Shown here piece by piece: positions 35,601-41,776 of a stretch of 41,776 nt of DNA; position 1 is the first letter of the stretch; every line of letters begins with the position of its first letter. The notes beneath the pieces were generated by a model, which had not been told where the DNA came from, did not search any database, and saw nothing but the letters and a program-made list of their open reading frames with translations. A program made the position numbers and the translations under genes. The DNA lies in contig JAQGPC010000278.1 in the NCBI GenBank assembly GCA_028293285.1, positions 1 through 41,776 of the forward strand, read 5' to 3'. Source of the DNA: Pedosphaera sp. Its GTDB lineage: Bacteria; Verrucomicrobiota; Verrucomicrobiia; Limisphaerales; Pedosphaeraceae.

Positions 35601-36832
35601 TCAGTCGTCTGACGTTCGATCATCTTCTTCGCCGAACGAACGGTATGCACATAGCCGAGTTCCTTCAGGCGACGGATGATGAAAGGTTCGAACAGCACGA
35701 GCGCCATTTTCTTGGGCAGACCGCACTGGTTCAGTTTCAATTCTGGACCAATGACGATCACAGAACGGCCTGAATAATCGACGCGCTTACCGAGCAAGTT
35801 CTGACGGAAACGACCGCTCTTACCCTTGAGCATGTCGCTCAAAGATTTTAGCGAACGATTGCCCGCGCCAGTAACGGCACGACCATGACGTCCGTTGTCG
35901 AACAATGCATCCACAGCTTCCTGCAACATGCGTTTTTCGTTACGGATAATGACCTCAGGCGTCTTGAGCTGAAGCAGGTTTTTCAACCGGTTATTACGGT
36001 TGATGACACGACGATAGAGATCGTTCAGGTCGGAAGTCGCAAAGCGGCCACCTTCCAGCGGAACGAGCGGGCGCAAGTCCGGTGGAATCACTGGCAGCAC
36101 GGTTAAAATCATCCATTCAGGACGGCTCTTGGAACCTTGGAATCCCTGGAGCAACTTGATGCGCTTCGCAATCTTCTTGCGAATCTGCTTGCTCTTGGTT
36201 TCCGTCATCGCGATCTGGAGCTGTTCAACGGATTTGCCCAAATCCACGCGCATCATCGCTTCGCGCACGGCTTCGGCACCCATCTTAGCAACAAATGCTT
36301 CAACGCCGTAGGTTTCACGGGCTTCGCGGTATTCGTGTTCACTCAACAATTGGTTTTGCTTGAGCGGCGTCGAACCGGGATCGATCACCATGTAATCTTC
36401 ATAGTAGATGACGCGTTCGAGATTGCGCGCCGTCATGTCGAGCACCAAACCGATGCGGGCAGGCATGCATTTGAAAAACCAAATATGCGATACCGGCACG
36501 GCAAGTTCGATGTGCCCCATGCGCTCACGGCGCACGCGGGCCAGCGTCACTTCCACACCGCAACGATCGCAGACCACGCCGCGATGCTTGATGCGTTTAT
36601 ACTTTCCGCAGGAGCATTCCCAGTCCTTCACTGGACCGAAAATGCGTTCGCAGAACAAGCCGCCTTTTTCCGGCTTGAACGTGCGATAATTAATGGTCTC
36701 GGGGTTCTTTACTTCCCCTTTGGACCAGGACCGGATGGATTCCGGCGACGCAACTTGAATCGCGACGTATTCCACCTGGTTTACTTTGTCCAGACCGAGC
36801 AACTCGCGGGCGTTTTCTTTTGAGCTAATCAT
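32696..36832 (-). CDS. rpoC: DNA-directed RNA polymerase subunit beta-prime
   Basis: The 1378-residue subunit carries the catalytic centre. The N-terminal zinc site uses Cys73, Cys75, Cys88 and Cys91. The magnesium-binding NADFDGD is at 462-468. A second zinc site includes [11 protein letters not shown] after the bridge helix and trigger loop ([16 protein letters not shown]). The C-terminus ends in an acidic tail ([17 protein letters not shown]). The length is close to that of E. coli. It lies 57 bp after rpoB; a small hairpin (GGCGAA/TTCGCC, 36847-36863) sits in that gap. No Shine-Dalgarno site. Confidence 0.99.
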   Translation of the reverse strand: MISSKENARELLGLDKVNQVEYVAIQVASPESIRSWSKGEVKNPETINYRTFKPEKGGLFCERIFGPVKDWECSCGKYKRIKHRGVVCDRCGVEVTLARVRRERMGHIELAVPVSHIWFFKCMPARIGLVLDMTARNLERVIYYEDYMVIDPGSTPLKQNQLLSEHEYREARETYGVEAFVAKMGAEAVREAMMRVDLGKSVEQLQIAMTETKSKQIRKKIAKRIKLLQGFQGSKSRPEWMILTVLPVIPPDLRPLVPLEGGRFATSDLNDLYRRVINRNNRLKNLLQLKTPEVIIRNEKRMLQEAVDALFDNGRHGRAVTGAGNRSLKSLSDMLKGKSGRFRQNLLGKRVDYSGRSVIVIGPELKLNQCGLPKKMALVLFEPFIIRRLKELGYVHTVRSAKKMIERQTTEVWDILEEVTKGHSVLLNRAPTLHRLSVQAFEPILIEGEAIRIHPLVCTAYNADFDGDQMAVHVPLSVEAQMEARLLMMAPNNIFSPSSGKPIITPTQDITLGCYYVTAEPRPNAHSTGTIKLFASKSEVLFAYADGAVKTHERIRLANPDFGHKTEYGDADKKVIETTVGRVIFSEIWPDEMGFPNKVVRKGELGDLIWKCYKICGHDKTVATLDRLKELGFREATRAGVSIGIDDMIIPKEKGQEIAAAQKQIGEVEKQYRKGVITPGERYNKIIDIWTHCTDQIANVMLTTLGHNQGKQEYNPVSLMVDSGARGNRQQVRQLAGVRGLMAKPSGDIIEKPILSNFREGLTVLEYFISTHGARKGLADTALKTADSGYMTRKLVDVAQDVIIREQDCGTSNGIWVQAIYEGEDEVVKLSERLIGRFSCDDIYNPTNPKEQFTKANEEIDEIKAKRVDTAGIEKVKIRSVLTCESKHGVCVYCYGRNLATGGLVKLGEATGIIAAQSIGEPGTQLTMRTFHIGGTASQVFKQPQIKSKHDGTIRYNELRLVELEDGNNIVLNKNGSIAILADDGRELEAHNLVIGSVISVPNNGKVKKGEAFVQWDPYNVPILSEKAGRVKFHDIIDGVTLKQEVDENTAQVDMVIMELKEDLHPQIVITDEKGEALANYPIPSGAHIVVNAGDKIVAGTLMAKTPRKTSKTKDITGGLPRVAELFEARRPKDASEISKIDGIVDFGPSVRGKRCILIKNQQTNVEEEHLIPIGKHVIVFKGDYVRKGQQLTEGPVDPHEILDICGPQELQEHLVNEVQEVYRLQGVTINDKHIETIVRQMLRKVRITEPADTTFLWGEQIDKIAFEEENGRVEKMGGKPAEAQPVLLGITKASLETESFLSAASFQDTTRVLTEAATLAKVDYLHGFKENVIMGHIIPAGTGFDYHRKVQLKPLIEIQDEEPASEPALTEENPLAV

Positions 36833-36889
36833 ACTATTTATTTCATGGCGAACGGACTTCGCCCTAAATTTAATTACGTTCCAAACTTT

Positions 36890-39800
36890 TTAAACAGCAG
36901 TCAAAGACTGGGGTTCTGCCGGTTGATCCAACGGATTGGAATAACCGACCTTCACATCCAGACCGAGTGATTGCATTTCCTTGACCAGCACGTTGAAGGA
37001 TTCCGGCACGCCGGCTTCAAGGCTGTTGTCACCCTTGACGATGCTTTCGTAAATGCGGGTACGACCCTGCACATCGTCTGATTTGACCGTGAGCAATTCC
37101 TGCAGCGTGTAAGCCGCGCCATAAGCTTCCATGGCCCAGACTTCCATTTCGCCGAAGCGCTGACCGCCATACTGCGCCTTGCCTCCCAGCGGTTGCTGGG
37201 TAACGAGCGAGTAAGGACCAACGGCACGGGCATGAATCTTGTCAGCCACCAAATGGCCGAGCTTCATCATGTAAATGTAACCGACCACGATTTCCTGGTC
37301 GAACGACTGACCGGTGCGGCCATCAATCAATTTGATCTTCGCATGTTCCGGCAATTCGGCTTCCTTGAGGTAGCCACGAATTTCCTTTTCCTTGATGCCG
37401 TCGAACACAGGAGTCGCAAACTTCAAGCCGAGCAATTTCGCAGCCCAGCCCAAGTGAGTTTCCAACACCTGACCGACGTTCATACGCGAAGGCACGCCCA
37501 GCGGATTCAAAACGATATCCACCGGAGTTCCATTTTCAAGGAACGGCATGTCTTCTTCAGCGACGATCTTGGCGACGACACCTTTGTTACCGTGACGTCC
37601 GGCCATCTTGTCACCGACCGAGAGCTTGCGCTTCGAAGCGATATACACCTTCACCGATTTGATGATGCCGGTATCGACACCATCACCGGATTCAGCGCGT
37701 TCGAGCTCTTCGTCGTATTGCATCTGCAGGTCATCAAACTTCTTTTTGAAGCTGCCGATGATTTCGTTGATCTTGTTGCGGATCGGCGAAGGATCGATTT
37801 CGATGCGATCATAAACCGTCGCCAGTTTGCGCAGCAGCGTCTTGGTGATCTTGCGGTTCGCCGGGATGATGATTTCACCGGTTTCCGAATTGACCACGTC
37901 GAGCGGAATTTTTTCGCCCAACAGAATATTGCTGAGAGCTTCGGTCAGTTGCTCGCGCAACTCATCGGTCTTCTTCTTATATTCTTCTTCGACTTCCTTG
38001 GAGTGTCTCTTCTCCTCGGTAGCGGCTGCCCGCATGCTTTGGTCGGCTTCCTTCTTCGCGGAAACCTTCACATCCATGACGATGCCGTAGGTGCCCGAAG
38101 GAACCTTCAGCGAGGTATCTTTGACGTCAGCGGCCTTTTCACCGAAAATGGCGCGCAGCAAACGTTCTTCTGGAGCCAGTTCAGTTTCGCTCTTGGGCGT
38201 GATCTTACCGACGAGAATATCGCCCGGCTTGACTTCAGCGCCAACGCGGATAACACCGTCCGGCCCGAGGTTCTTCAACGCTTCATCACCCAGGTTGGGG
38301 ATGTCACGCGTGATTTCTTCCGGCCCGAGCTTCGTATCACGAGCACCCACTTCGAACTCATCAATATGAATTGAAGTGAAGATGTCGTCCTTGACGATGC
38401 GCTCGCTGATCAGGATGGCGTCTTCGAAGTTATAACCATTCCACGGCATGAACGCGCAGAGCACATTGCGGCCGAGGGCCAATTCGCCCCCTTGAGTGCA
38501 AGGTCCGTCAGCAATGACTTGGCCCTTCTTCACCGAGTCACCCTTGTTCACCAGAATTTTCTGGTTGATGCAGGTTGCGGCATTGGAACGCATGAATTTA
38601 CGAATTTGATAAACGTAAACTCCGTTTTCCGGGCTATGCTTAAGCTTCTTTTTGGTTTCCGGCAACTTGCCGTCTTCCGTGATGATGATTTGATTGCCGA
38701 CGACAGAGGCAACTTTGCCGCTCTCTTCAGCCACAATCACTGCACGTGAGTCACGCGCTACGCGATCTTCCAAGCCGGTTGCTACCAACGGAGATTCCGT
38801 GATGAGCAAAGGCACAGCCTGGCGTTGCATGTTGGAACCCATCAAAGCGCGGTTCGCATCGTCATGTTCCAGGAATGGAATCAGACTCGCAGCGACAGAA
38901 ACAAGCTGCTTGGGCGAAACGTCCATGTAATCCACGCGGGCAGGTTCGACATCTACGAAGTCGCCCTTGGCACGGCACATAACACGATCAATGAAATGTC
39001 CCTTGTCATCGATGGTCGCATTCGCTTGCGCGATGATGAAGGTTTCTTCGCGATCAGCCGTGAGATAATCCAGATGATTTGTCACGCGGCCATTCTCCAC
39101 CTTACGATAAGGTGTTTCGAGGAAACCGAAATCATTGATGCGCGCAAAAGTTGCCAGTGACGCGATCAAACCGATGTTTGGACCTTCAGGAGTTTCCACC
39201 GGGCAAATACGGCCGTAGTGAGACGGATGAACGTCGCGCACTTCGAAACCGGCACGGTCACGGGACAACCCGCCTGGCCCGAGGGCCGACAGACGACGCT
39301 TATGCGTCAACTCCGCTAAGGGGTTAATCTGGTCCATGAACTGCGAGAGCTGGCTCCGGCCAAAGAAATCGCGAATGACCGCTGAAAGCGCCTTCGGATT
39401 AATCAGCTTCTGCGGAGTCATGCTTTCCATGCCCTGATCGAACAGGGTCATGCGTTCCTTCACGAGACGCTCGGTACGGGCAAGGCCCACACGGCACTGG
39501 TTGGCGAGCAATTCACCAACAGTACGAACACGGCGGCTACCCAAATGATCGATATCGTCCAAGCTACCTTCACCCTTTTTCAGGCGGAGCAAATACTTGG
39601 TAGCTGCAACCAAATCTTCCTTGGTCAAAATGCGGGAGTCTCCGCCTTTGATGCCCAGCTTCTGGTTGATCTTATAACGGCCAACGCGACCCAAATCATA
39701 ACGCTTTGGATCAAAGAACAGGCGTTTGATCAATGCGCGGGCATTGGCAGCCGTCGGTGGATCCCCAGGGCGGAGCCGGCGATAAATATCTTTGAGGGCT

Positions 39801-40699
39801 TCTTCCTCATTCTTCGCGGGATCTTTCTTCATGCACTTGATAACGATCCCTTCGTCCGATGTCGTATCAACCACGCGAATCTTATTGATGCCCACTTCAG
39901 AGATTTGCTTCACAACCGCCTTGGAAAGCGGCTCGAAAGCGCGGGCTACCACGATACCTTTATCGGCATCAATGGCGTCTTCGATCAGAACCTTGTTCTG
40001 CAAGTCTTCCAACTTCTCCGCTTCCTTCACACTCAAGTCTTCGATATCATAGAACAACTTGAGAATGTCGGCATCCGAGCCGTAACCGAGGGCGCGGAAA
40101 AAAGTGGTGGTTAAAAATTTACGGCGGCGTTTCTTCCGATCCAGATAGACATAGAGCAAGTCGCTGGTATCGAATTGTGCTTCATACCAGGAACCGCGAT
40201 CAGGGATGATGCGGAAGGAATGCAGCGTCTTGCCATTGGGATGCTGGGTGGCTTCGAAAGCCAGACCAGGTGAACGATGCAATTGACTGACGATCACGCG
40301 TTCAGCGCCATTAATTACAAAGGTGCCTTGCGGAGTCATCAAAGGCAGTTCGCCCATGAAAACTTTTTCTTCCTTGGTCCCCTTCTCTTCCTTCAACATG
40401 AAAGTGACGTAGAGGGGAGCGCCAAAGGTCAGACCTTCACGCAGGCATTCCAACCAGTCGAGCTTGGGCTCGCCGATTTCATAACTGTGAAAATCCAATA
40501 CGCACTTGCCATCGTAACTTTCGATGGGGAACACTTCGGTGAATACAGCTTGCAAACCCAGATTCTTCCGTTTGGAAGGGGCCACATCGGCCTGCAGGAA
40601 TTCCCGATACGAATTGGTTTGCAATTCGATAAGGTTCGGCGGGGCGATAATCTCTTTAATTTTACCGAAGTTGATGCGTTCAGATACTCTCGATGGCAT
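36890..40699 (-). CDS. rpoB: DNA-directed RNA polymerase subunit beta
   Basis: The 1269-residue subunit has the expected blocks: [14 protein letters not shown] at the N-terminus, the rifamycin-binding cluster around residues 447-475 ([22 protein letters not shown]), [14 protein letters not shown], the catalytic-region [10 protein letters not shown], and a C-terminal anchor near [19 protein letters not shown]. Compared with E. coli, positions 518 and 522 are Ile and Ala, as in other PVC bacteria or close to them. AAAGGT precedes the ATG by about 5 nt. The leader holds three hairpins. Confidence 0.99.
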   Translation of the reverse strand: MPSRVSERINFGKIKEIIAPPNLIELQTNSYREFLQADVAPSKRKNLGLQAVFTEVFPIESYDGKCVLDFHSYEIGEPKLDWLECLREGLTFGAPLYVTFMLKEEKGTKEEKVFMGELPLMTPQGTFVINGAERVIVSQLHRSPGLAFEATQHPNGKTLHSFRIIPDRGSWYEAQFDTSDLLYVYLDRKKRRRKFLTTTFFRALGYGSDADILKLFYDIEDLSVKEAEKLEDLQNKVLIEDAIDADKGIVVARAFEPLSKAVVKQISEVGINKIRVVDTTSDEGIVIKCMKKDPAKNEEEALKDIYRRLRPGDPPTAANARALIKRLFFDPKRYDLGRVGRYKINQKLGIKGGDSRILTKEDLVAATKYLLRLKKGEGSLDDIDHLGSRRVRTVGELLANQCRVGLARTERLVKERMTLFDQGMESMTPQKLINPKALSAVIRDFFGRSQLSQFMDQINPLAELTHKRRLSALGPGGLSRDRAGFEVRDVHPSHYGRICPVETPEGPNIGLIASLATFARINDFGFLETPYRKVENGRVTNHLDYLTADREETFIIAQANATIDDKGHFIDRVMCRAKGDFVDVEPARVDYMDVSPKQLVSVAASLIPFLEHDDANRALMGSNMQRQAVPLLITESPLVATGLEDRVARDSRAVIVAEESGKVASVVGNQIIITEDGKLPETKKKLKHSPENGVYVYQIRKFMRSNAATCINQKILVNKGDSVKKGQVIADGPCTQGGELALGRNVLCAFMPWNGYNFEDAILISERIVKDDIFTSIHIDEFEVGARDTKLGPEEITRDIPNLGDEALKNLGPDGVIRVGAEVKPGDILVGKITPKSETELAPEERLLRAIFGEKAADVKDTSLKVPSGTYGIVMDVKVSAKKEADQSMRAAATEEKRHSKEVEEEYKKKTDELREQLTEALSNILLGEKIPLDVVNSETGEIIIPANRKITKTLLRKLATVYDRIEIDPSPIRNKINEIIGSFKKKFDDLQMQYDEELERAESGDGVDTGIIKSVKVYIASKRKLSVGDKMAGRHGNKGVVAKIVAEEDMPFLENGTPVDIVLNPLGVPSRMNVGQVLETHLGWAAKLLGLKFATPVFDGIKEKEIRGYLKEAELPEHAKIKLIDGRTGQSFDQEIVVGYIYMMKLGHLVADKIHARAVGPYSLVTQQPLGGKAQYGGQRFGEMEVWAMEAYGAAYTLQELLTVKSDDVQGRTRIYESIVKGDNSLEAGVPESFNVLVKEMQSLGLDVKVGYSNPLDQPAEPQSLTAV

Positions 40700-40761
40700 T
40701 TTGGACCTTTAATATTGCCGGGCGACACCGCCAGACATTTTGTTTTCAATAAACGACACAA

Positions 40762-40794
40762 GGCAAGCTCCCTGTGTTCAACAGAGTTCTTGCC
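40762..40794 (-). promoter_or_regulatory. long hairpin in the rpoB leader
   Basis: GGCAAG (40762-40767) pairs with CTTGCC (40789-40794), continued inward by CTC/GAG and TGT/ACA after small bulges. It stands about 60 bp before the rpoB ATG and directly downstream of the T-rich hairpin at 40800-40820, so the two could act together as an attenuator or processing site. Confidence 0.5.
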
Positions 40795-40799
40795 GAACT

Positions 40800-40820
40800 A
40801 AAAACCGCTCACTGCGGTTT
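40800..40820 (-). terminator. attenuator-like hairpin between rplL and rpoB
   Basis: AAACCGC (40802-40808) and GCGGTTT (40814-40820) form a 7-bp stem with the loop TCACT. On the minus strand the stem runs directly into a TTTTTAG tract. The short T run suggests partial termination, which would lower rpoBC relative to rplJL, as is known for E. coli. Confidence 0.6.
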
Positions 40821-40900
40821 CGCTTGTAAATTTTCTTTAATCTGAGTCTTCCGATTAAATTTGCAATGGCTGCCTGGCAAATCGGTTCTACAGGCGAATC

Positions 40901-40928
40901 AGGGCGGCAGGAACAATCCCGCCGCCCT
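40901..40928 (-). promoter_or_regulatory. GC-rich hairpin after rplL
   Basis: AGGGCGGC (40901-40908) and GCCGCCCT (40921-40928) form a perfect 8-bp stem with a 12-nt loop, 13 bp past the rplL stop. There is no T tract after it on the minus strand. It may stabilise the rplL mRNA end or be an RNase site. Confidence 0.55.
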
Positions 40929-40941
40929 GAAGCAAATACAC

Positions 40942-41331
40942 TTACTTGACTTCGACTTTGGCGCCAGCTTCTTCCAGCTTCTTCTTGGCAGCATCCGAGT
41001 CAGCCTTGTTCGCGCCTTCCAGCACGGGCTTGGGAGCGCCTTCAACCAACGCCTTGGCTTCCGCCAAACCGAGGCCGGCTTTGACTTCACGAACGGCTTT
41101 GATGACCGAAATCTTCTTGTCGGCCGGAACCGAAACGAGGATTACGTCAAAAGCAGTCTTGGCTTCCGCGGCAGGAGCAGCAGCTCCACCAGCGGCACCA
41201 CCAGCAGCAGCGACGGCAACCGGCGCGGCGGCAGTAACGCCCCAAGCGGATTCCAATTGCTTAACCAATTCTGCGGTTTCGATTACGGTCAATTTGCTTA
41301 GTTGTTCTACGATTGTTGCTAATTCAGCCAT
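40942..41331 (-). CDS. rplL: 50S ribosomal protein L7/L12
   Basis: The 129-residue acidic stalk protein has the N-terminal dimerisation part ([23 protein letters not shown]), an Ala/Gly-rich hinge of about 30 residues, and the factor-binding C-terminal domain ([23 protein letters not shown] and [16 protein letters not shown]). It recruits translation GTPases. ATG at 41331 has AAAGGT 4 nt upstream; the longer frame to 41355 is not conserved in the family. Confidence 0.99.
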   Translation of the reverse strand: MAELATIVEQLSKLTVIETAELVKQLESAWGVTAAAPVAVAAAGGAAGGAAAPAAEAKTAFDVILVSVPADKKISVIKAVREVKAGLGLAEAKALVEGAPKPVLEGANKADSDAAKKKLEEAGAKVEVK

Positions 41332-41423
41332 GTTACCTTTCAGTCTCGTCGCCATTCCCGGCCAGAGAATGTATTAAGCTCACAGCCTGCGAGCCGACGA
41401 TTTACTTTGTTGTTTGTTGTATC

Positions 41424-41440
41424 CGCTTCCAATGGAAGCG
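41424..41440 (-). promoter_or_regulatory. hairpin in the rplJ-rplL gap
   Basis: CGCTTCC (41424-41430) and GGAAGCG (41434-41440) form a 7-bp stem with a 3-nt loop. It is the second of two hairpins between rplJ and rplL and lacks a T tract on the minus strand. Confidence 0.5.
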
Positions 41441-41449
41441 AAATCAGTC

Positions 41450-41467
41450 GGGCTCGTTTCCGAACCC
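41450..41467 (-). promoter_or_regulatory. GNRA-capped hairpin after rplJ
   Basis: On the minus strand GGGTTCG pairs with CGAGCCC (one G-T pair) and closes a GAAA tetraloop. It lies 13 bp past the rplJ stop. A GNRA loop suggests a stable or protein-binding RNA element rather than a terminator. Confidence 0.5.
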
Positions 41468-41480
41468 AAAATCTAACGCA

Positions 41481-41776
41481 TTATTCGCCTTTGTCTACCC
41501 GCGCTTGCAAAACGCGCGCGAGCTGGCTGGCGGGCGTATTGAGCAGCACTGCAAGCTTCGTCGCCGGGGCTTGCAACACACCCATCAATTTGCTGCGCAG
41601 AACTTCGAGCGACGGCAAATCAGCCAACGCGGACAAATCTGACGCTTCCAAACGATTATTGTTCAAATAACCGAATTTGATTTTAAGTTTGTCAAACTCC
41701 GTACTGAAGGTCTTGACGACCTTGGAGGCAGCGGAAATGTCTTTCTGGCCGGTGATTACGGCGATTTGTCCAGTCA
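41481..41776 (-). CDS. rplJ: 50S ribosomal protein L10, C-terminal part (cut by window edge)
   Basis: About 98 C-terminal residues are visible. They read TGQIAVITGQKDISAASKVV, then KLKIKFGYLNNN, and end in a helix (KLAVLLNTPASQLARVLQARVDKGE) that in L10 binds L7/L12 dimers. The position before rplL is standard. The N-terminal rRNA-binding part and the start lie beyond base 41776. Confidence 0.95.
   Translation of the reverse strand, partial: TGQIAVITGQKDISAASKVVKTFSTEFDKLKIKFGYLNNNRLEASDLSALADLPSLEVLRSKLMGVLQAPATKLAVLLNTPASQLARVLQARVDKGE

Noticed and set aside
39290-39380. RpoB differences in the rifamycin pocket (Ile for Asn518, Ala for Ser522 in E. coli numbering)
   Set aside because: Very similar residues occur, as far as I recall, in Chlamydia, which is rifamycin-sensitive; resistance cannot be claimed from them.

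Overview
The window comes from a member of the PVC superphylum, most likely Verrucomicrobiota (Pedosphaera/Limisphaerales-like). The main reasons are a giant secreted protein at the left edge (SGNH hydrolase + PVC-type propeller + HEAT + CxxCH haem domain), PVC-style RpoB/RpoC/EF-G sequences, Ala/Lys/Pro-rich tails on several ribosomal proteins, and sparse Shine-Dalgarno sites. The taxonomy is inferred from protein style only.

Left third (1-14360). A repeat-rich intergenic region (1-624) is followed by the giant PVC-type cytochrome-like protein (minus strand). Divergent from it lie an unrecognised single-span membrane protein, a GNAT acetyltransferase and a small zinc-ribbon membrane protein. 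A metabolic cassette then reads rightward: secreted PQQ-like beta-propeller, HGSNAT/DUF5009-type membrane acetyltransferase (overlapping the previous stop by one base), a second HGSNAT/DUF5009 paralogue, a structured about 430-bp gap with a candidate 34-codon ORF, and a second PQQ-like propeller. An MFS transporter of the metabolite:H+ symporter type converges on it with only 3 bp between stops. I infer a role in carbohydrate or amino-sugar handling at the cell envelope; the substrate is not readable from sequence.

Right two thirds (14480-41776). All genes are on the minus strand and form one continuous information-processing cluster, read right to left: rplJ (partial), rplL, rpoB, rpoC, rpsL, rpsG, fusA, rpsJ, rplC, rplD, rplW, rplB, rpsS, rplV, rpsC, rplP, rpmC, rpsQ, rplN, rplX, rplE, rpsN, rpsH, rplF, rplR, rpsE, rplO, secY, map, infA, rpmJ, rpsM, rpsK, rpsD, rpoA, rplQ, and a strong intrinsic terminator. 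The rplJL-rpoBC, str, S10, spc and alpha operons are thus fused end to end. tuf, rpmD (L30) and adk are absent from their usual places. Hairpins occupy the few larger gaps (rplJ-rplL, rplL-rpoB, rpoC-rpsL, rpsG-fusA, rpsD-rpoA), suggesting that expression steps are set by attenuation or processing.

The most striking anomaly is secY. Its reading frame is cut by an in-frame TAG in the loop between transmembrane helices 3 and 4, immediately followed in frame by GTG with an AAGG upstream. Other points worth checking are the structured RNA/small ORF at 11364-11516, the paired PQQ/HGSNAT cassette, the 40-nt map-infA overlap, the near absence of Shine-Dalgarno sites in the ribosomal cluster with a recurrent GTTATG start context, and the long low-complexity extensions on S11 and S5. 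I found no tRNA, rRNA, CRISPR array or insertion sequence.
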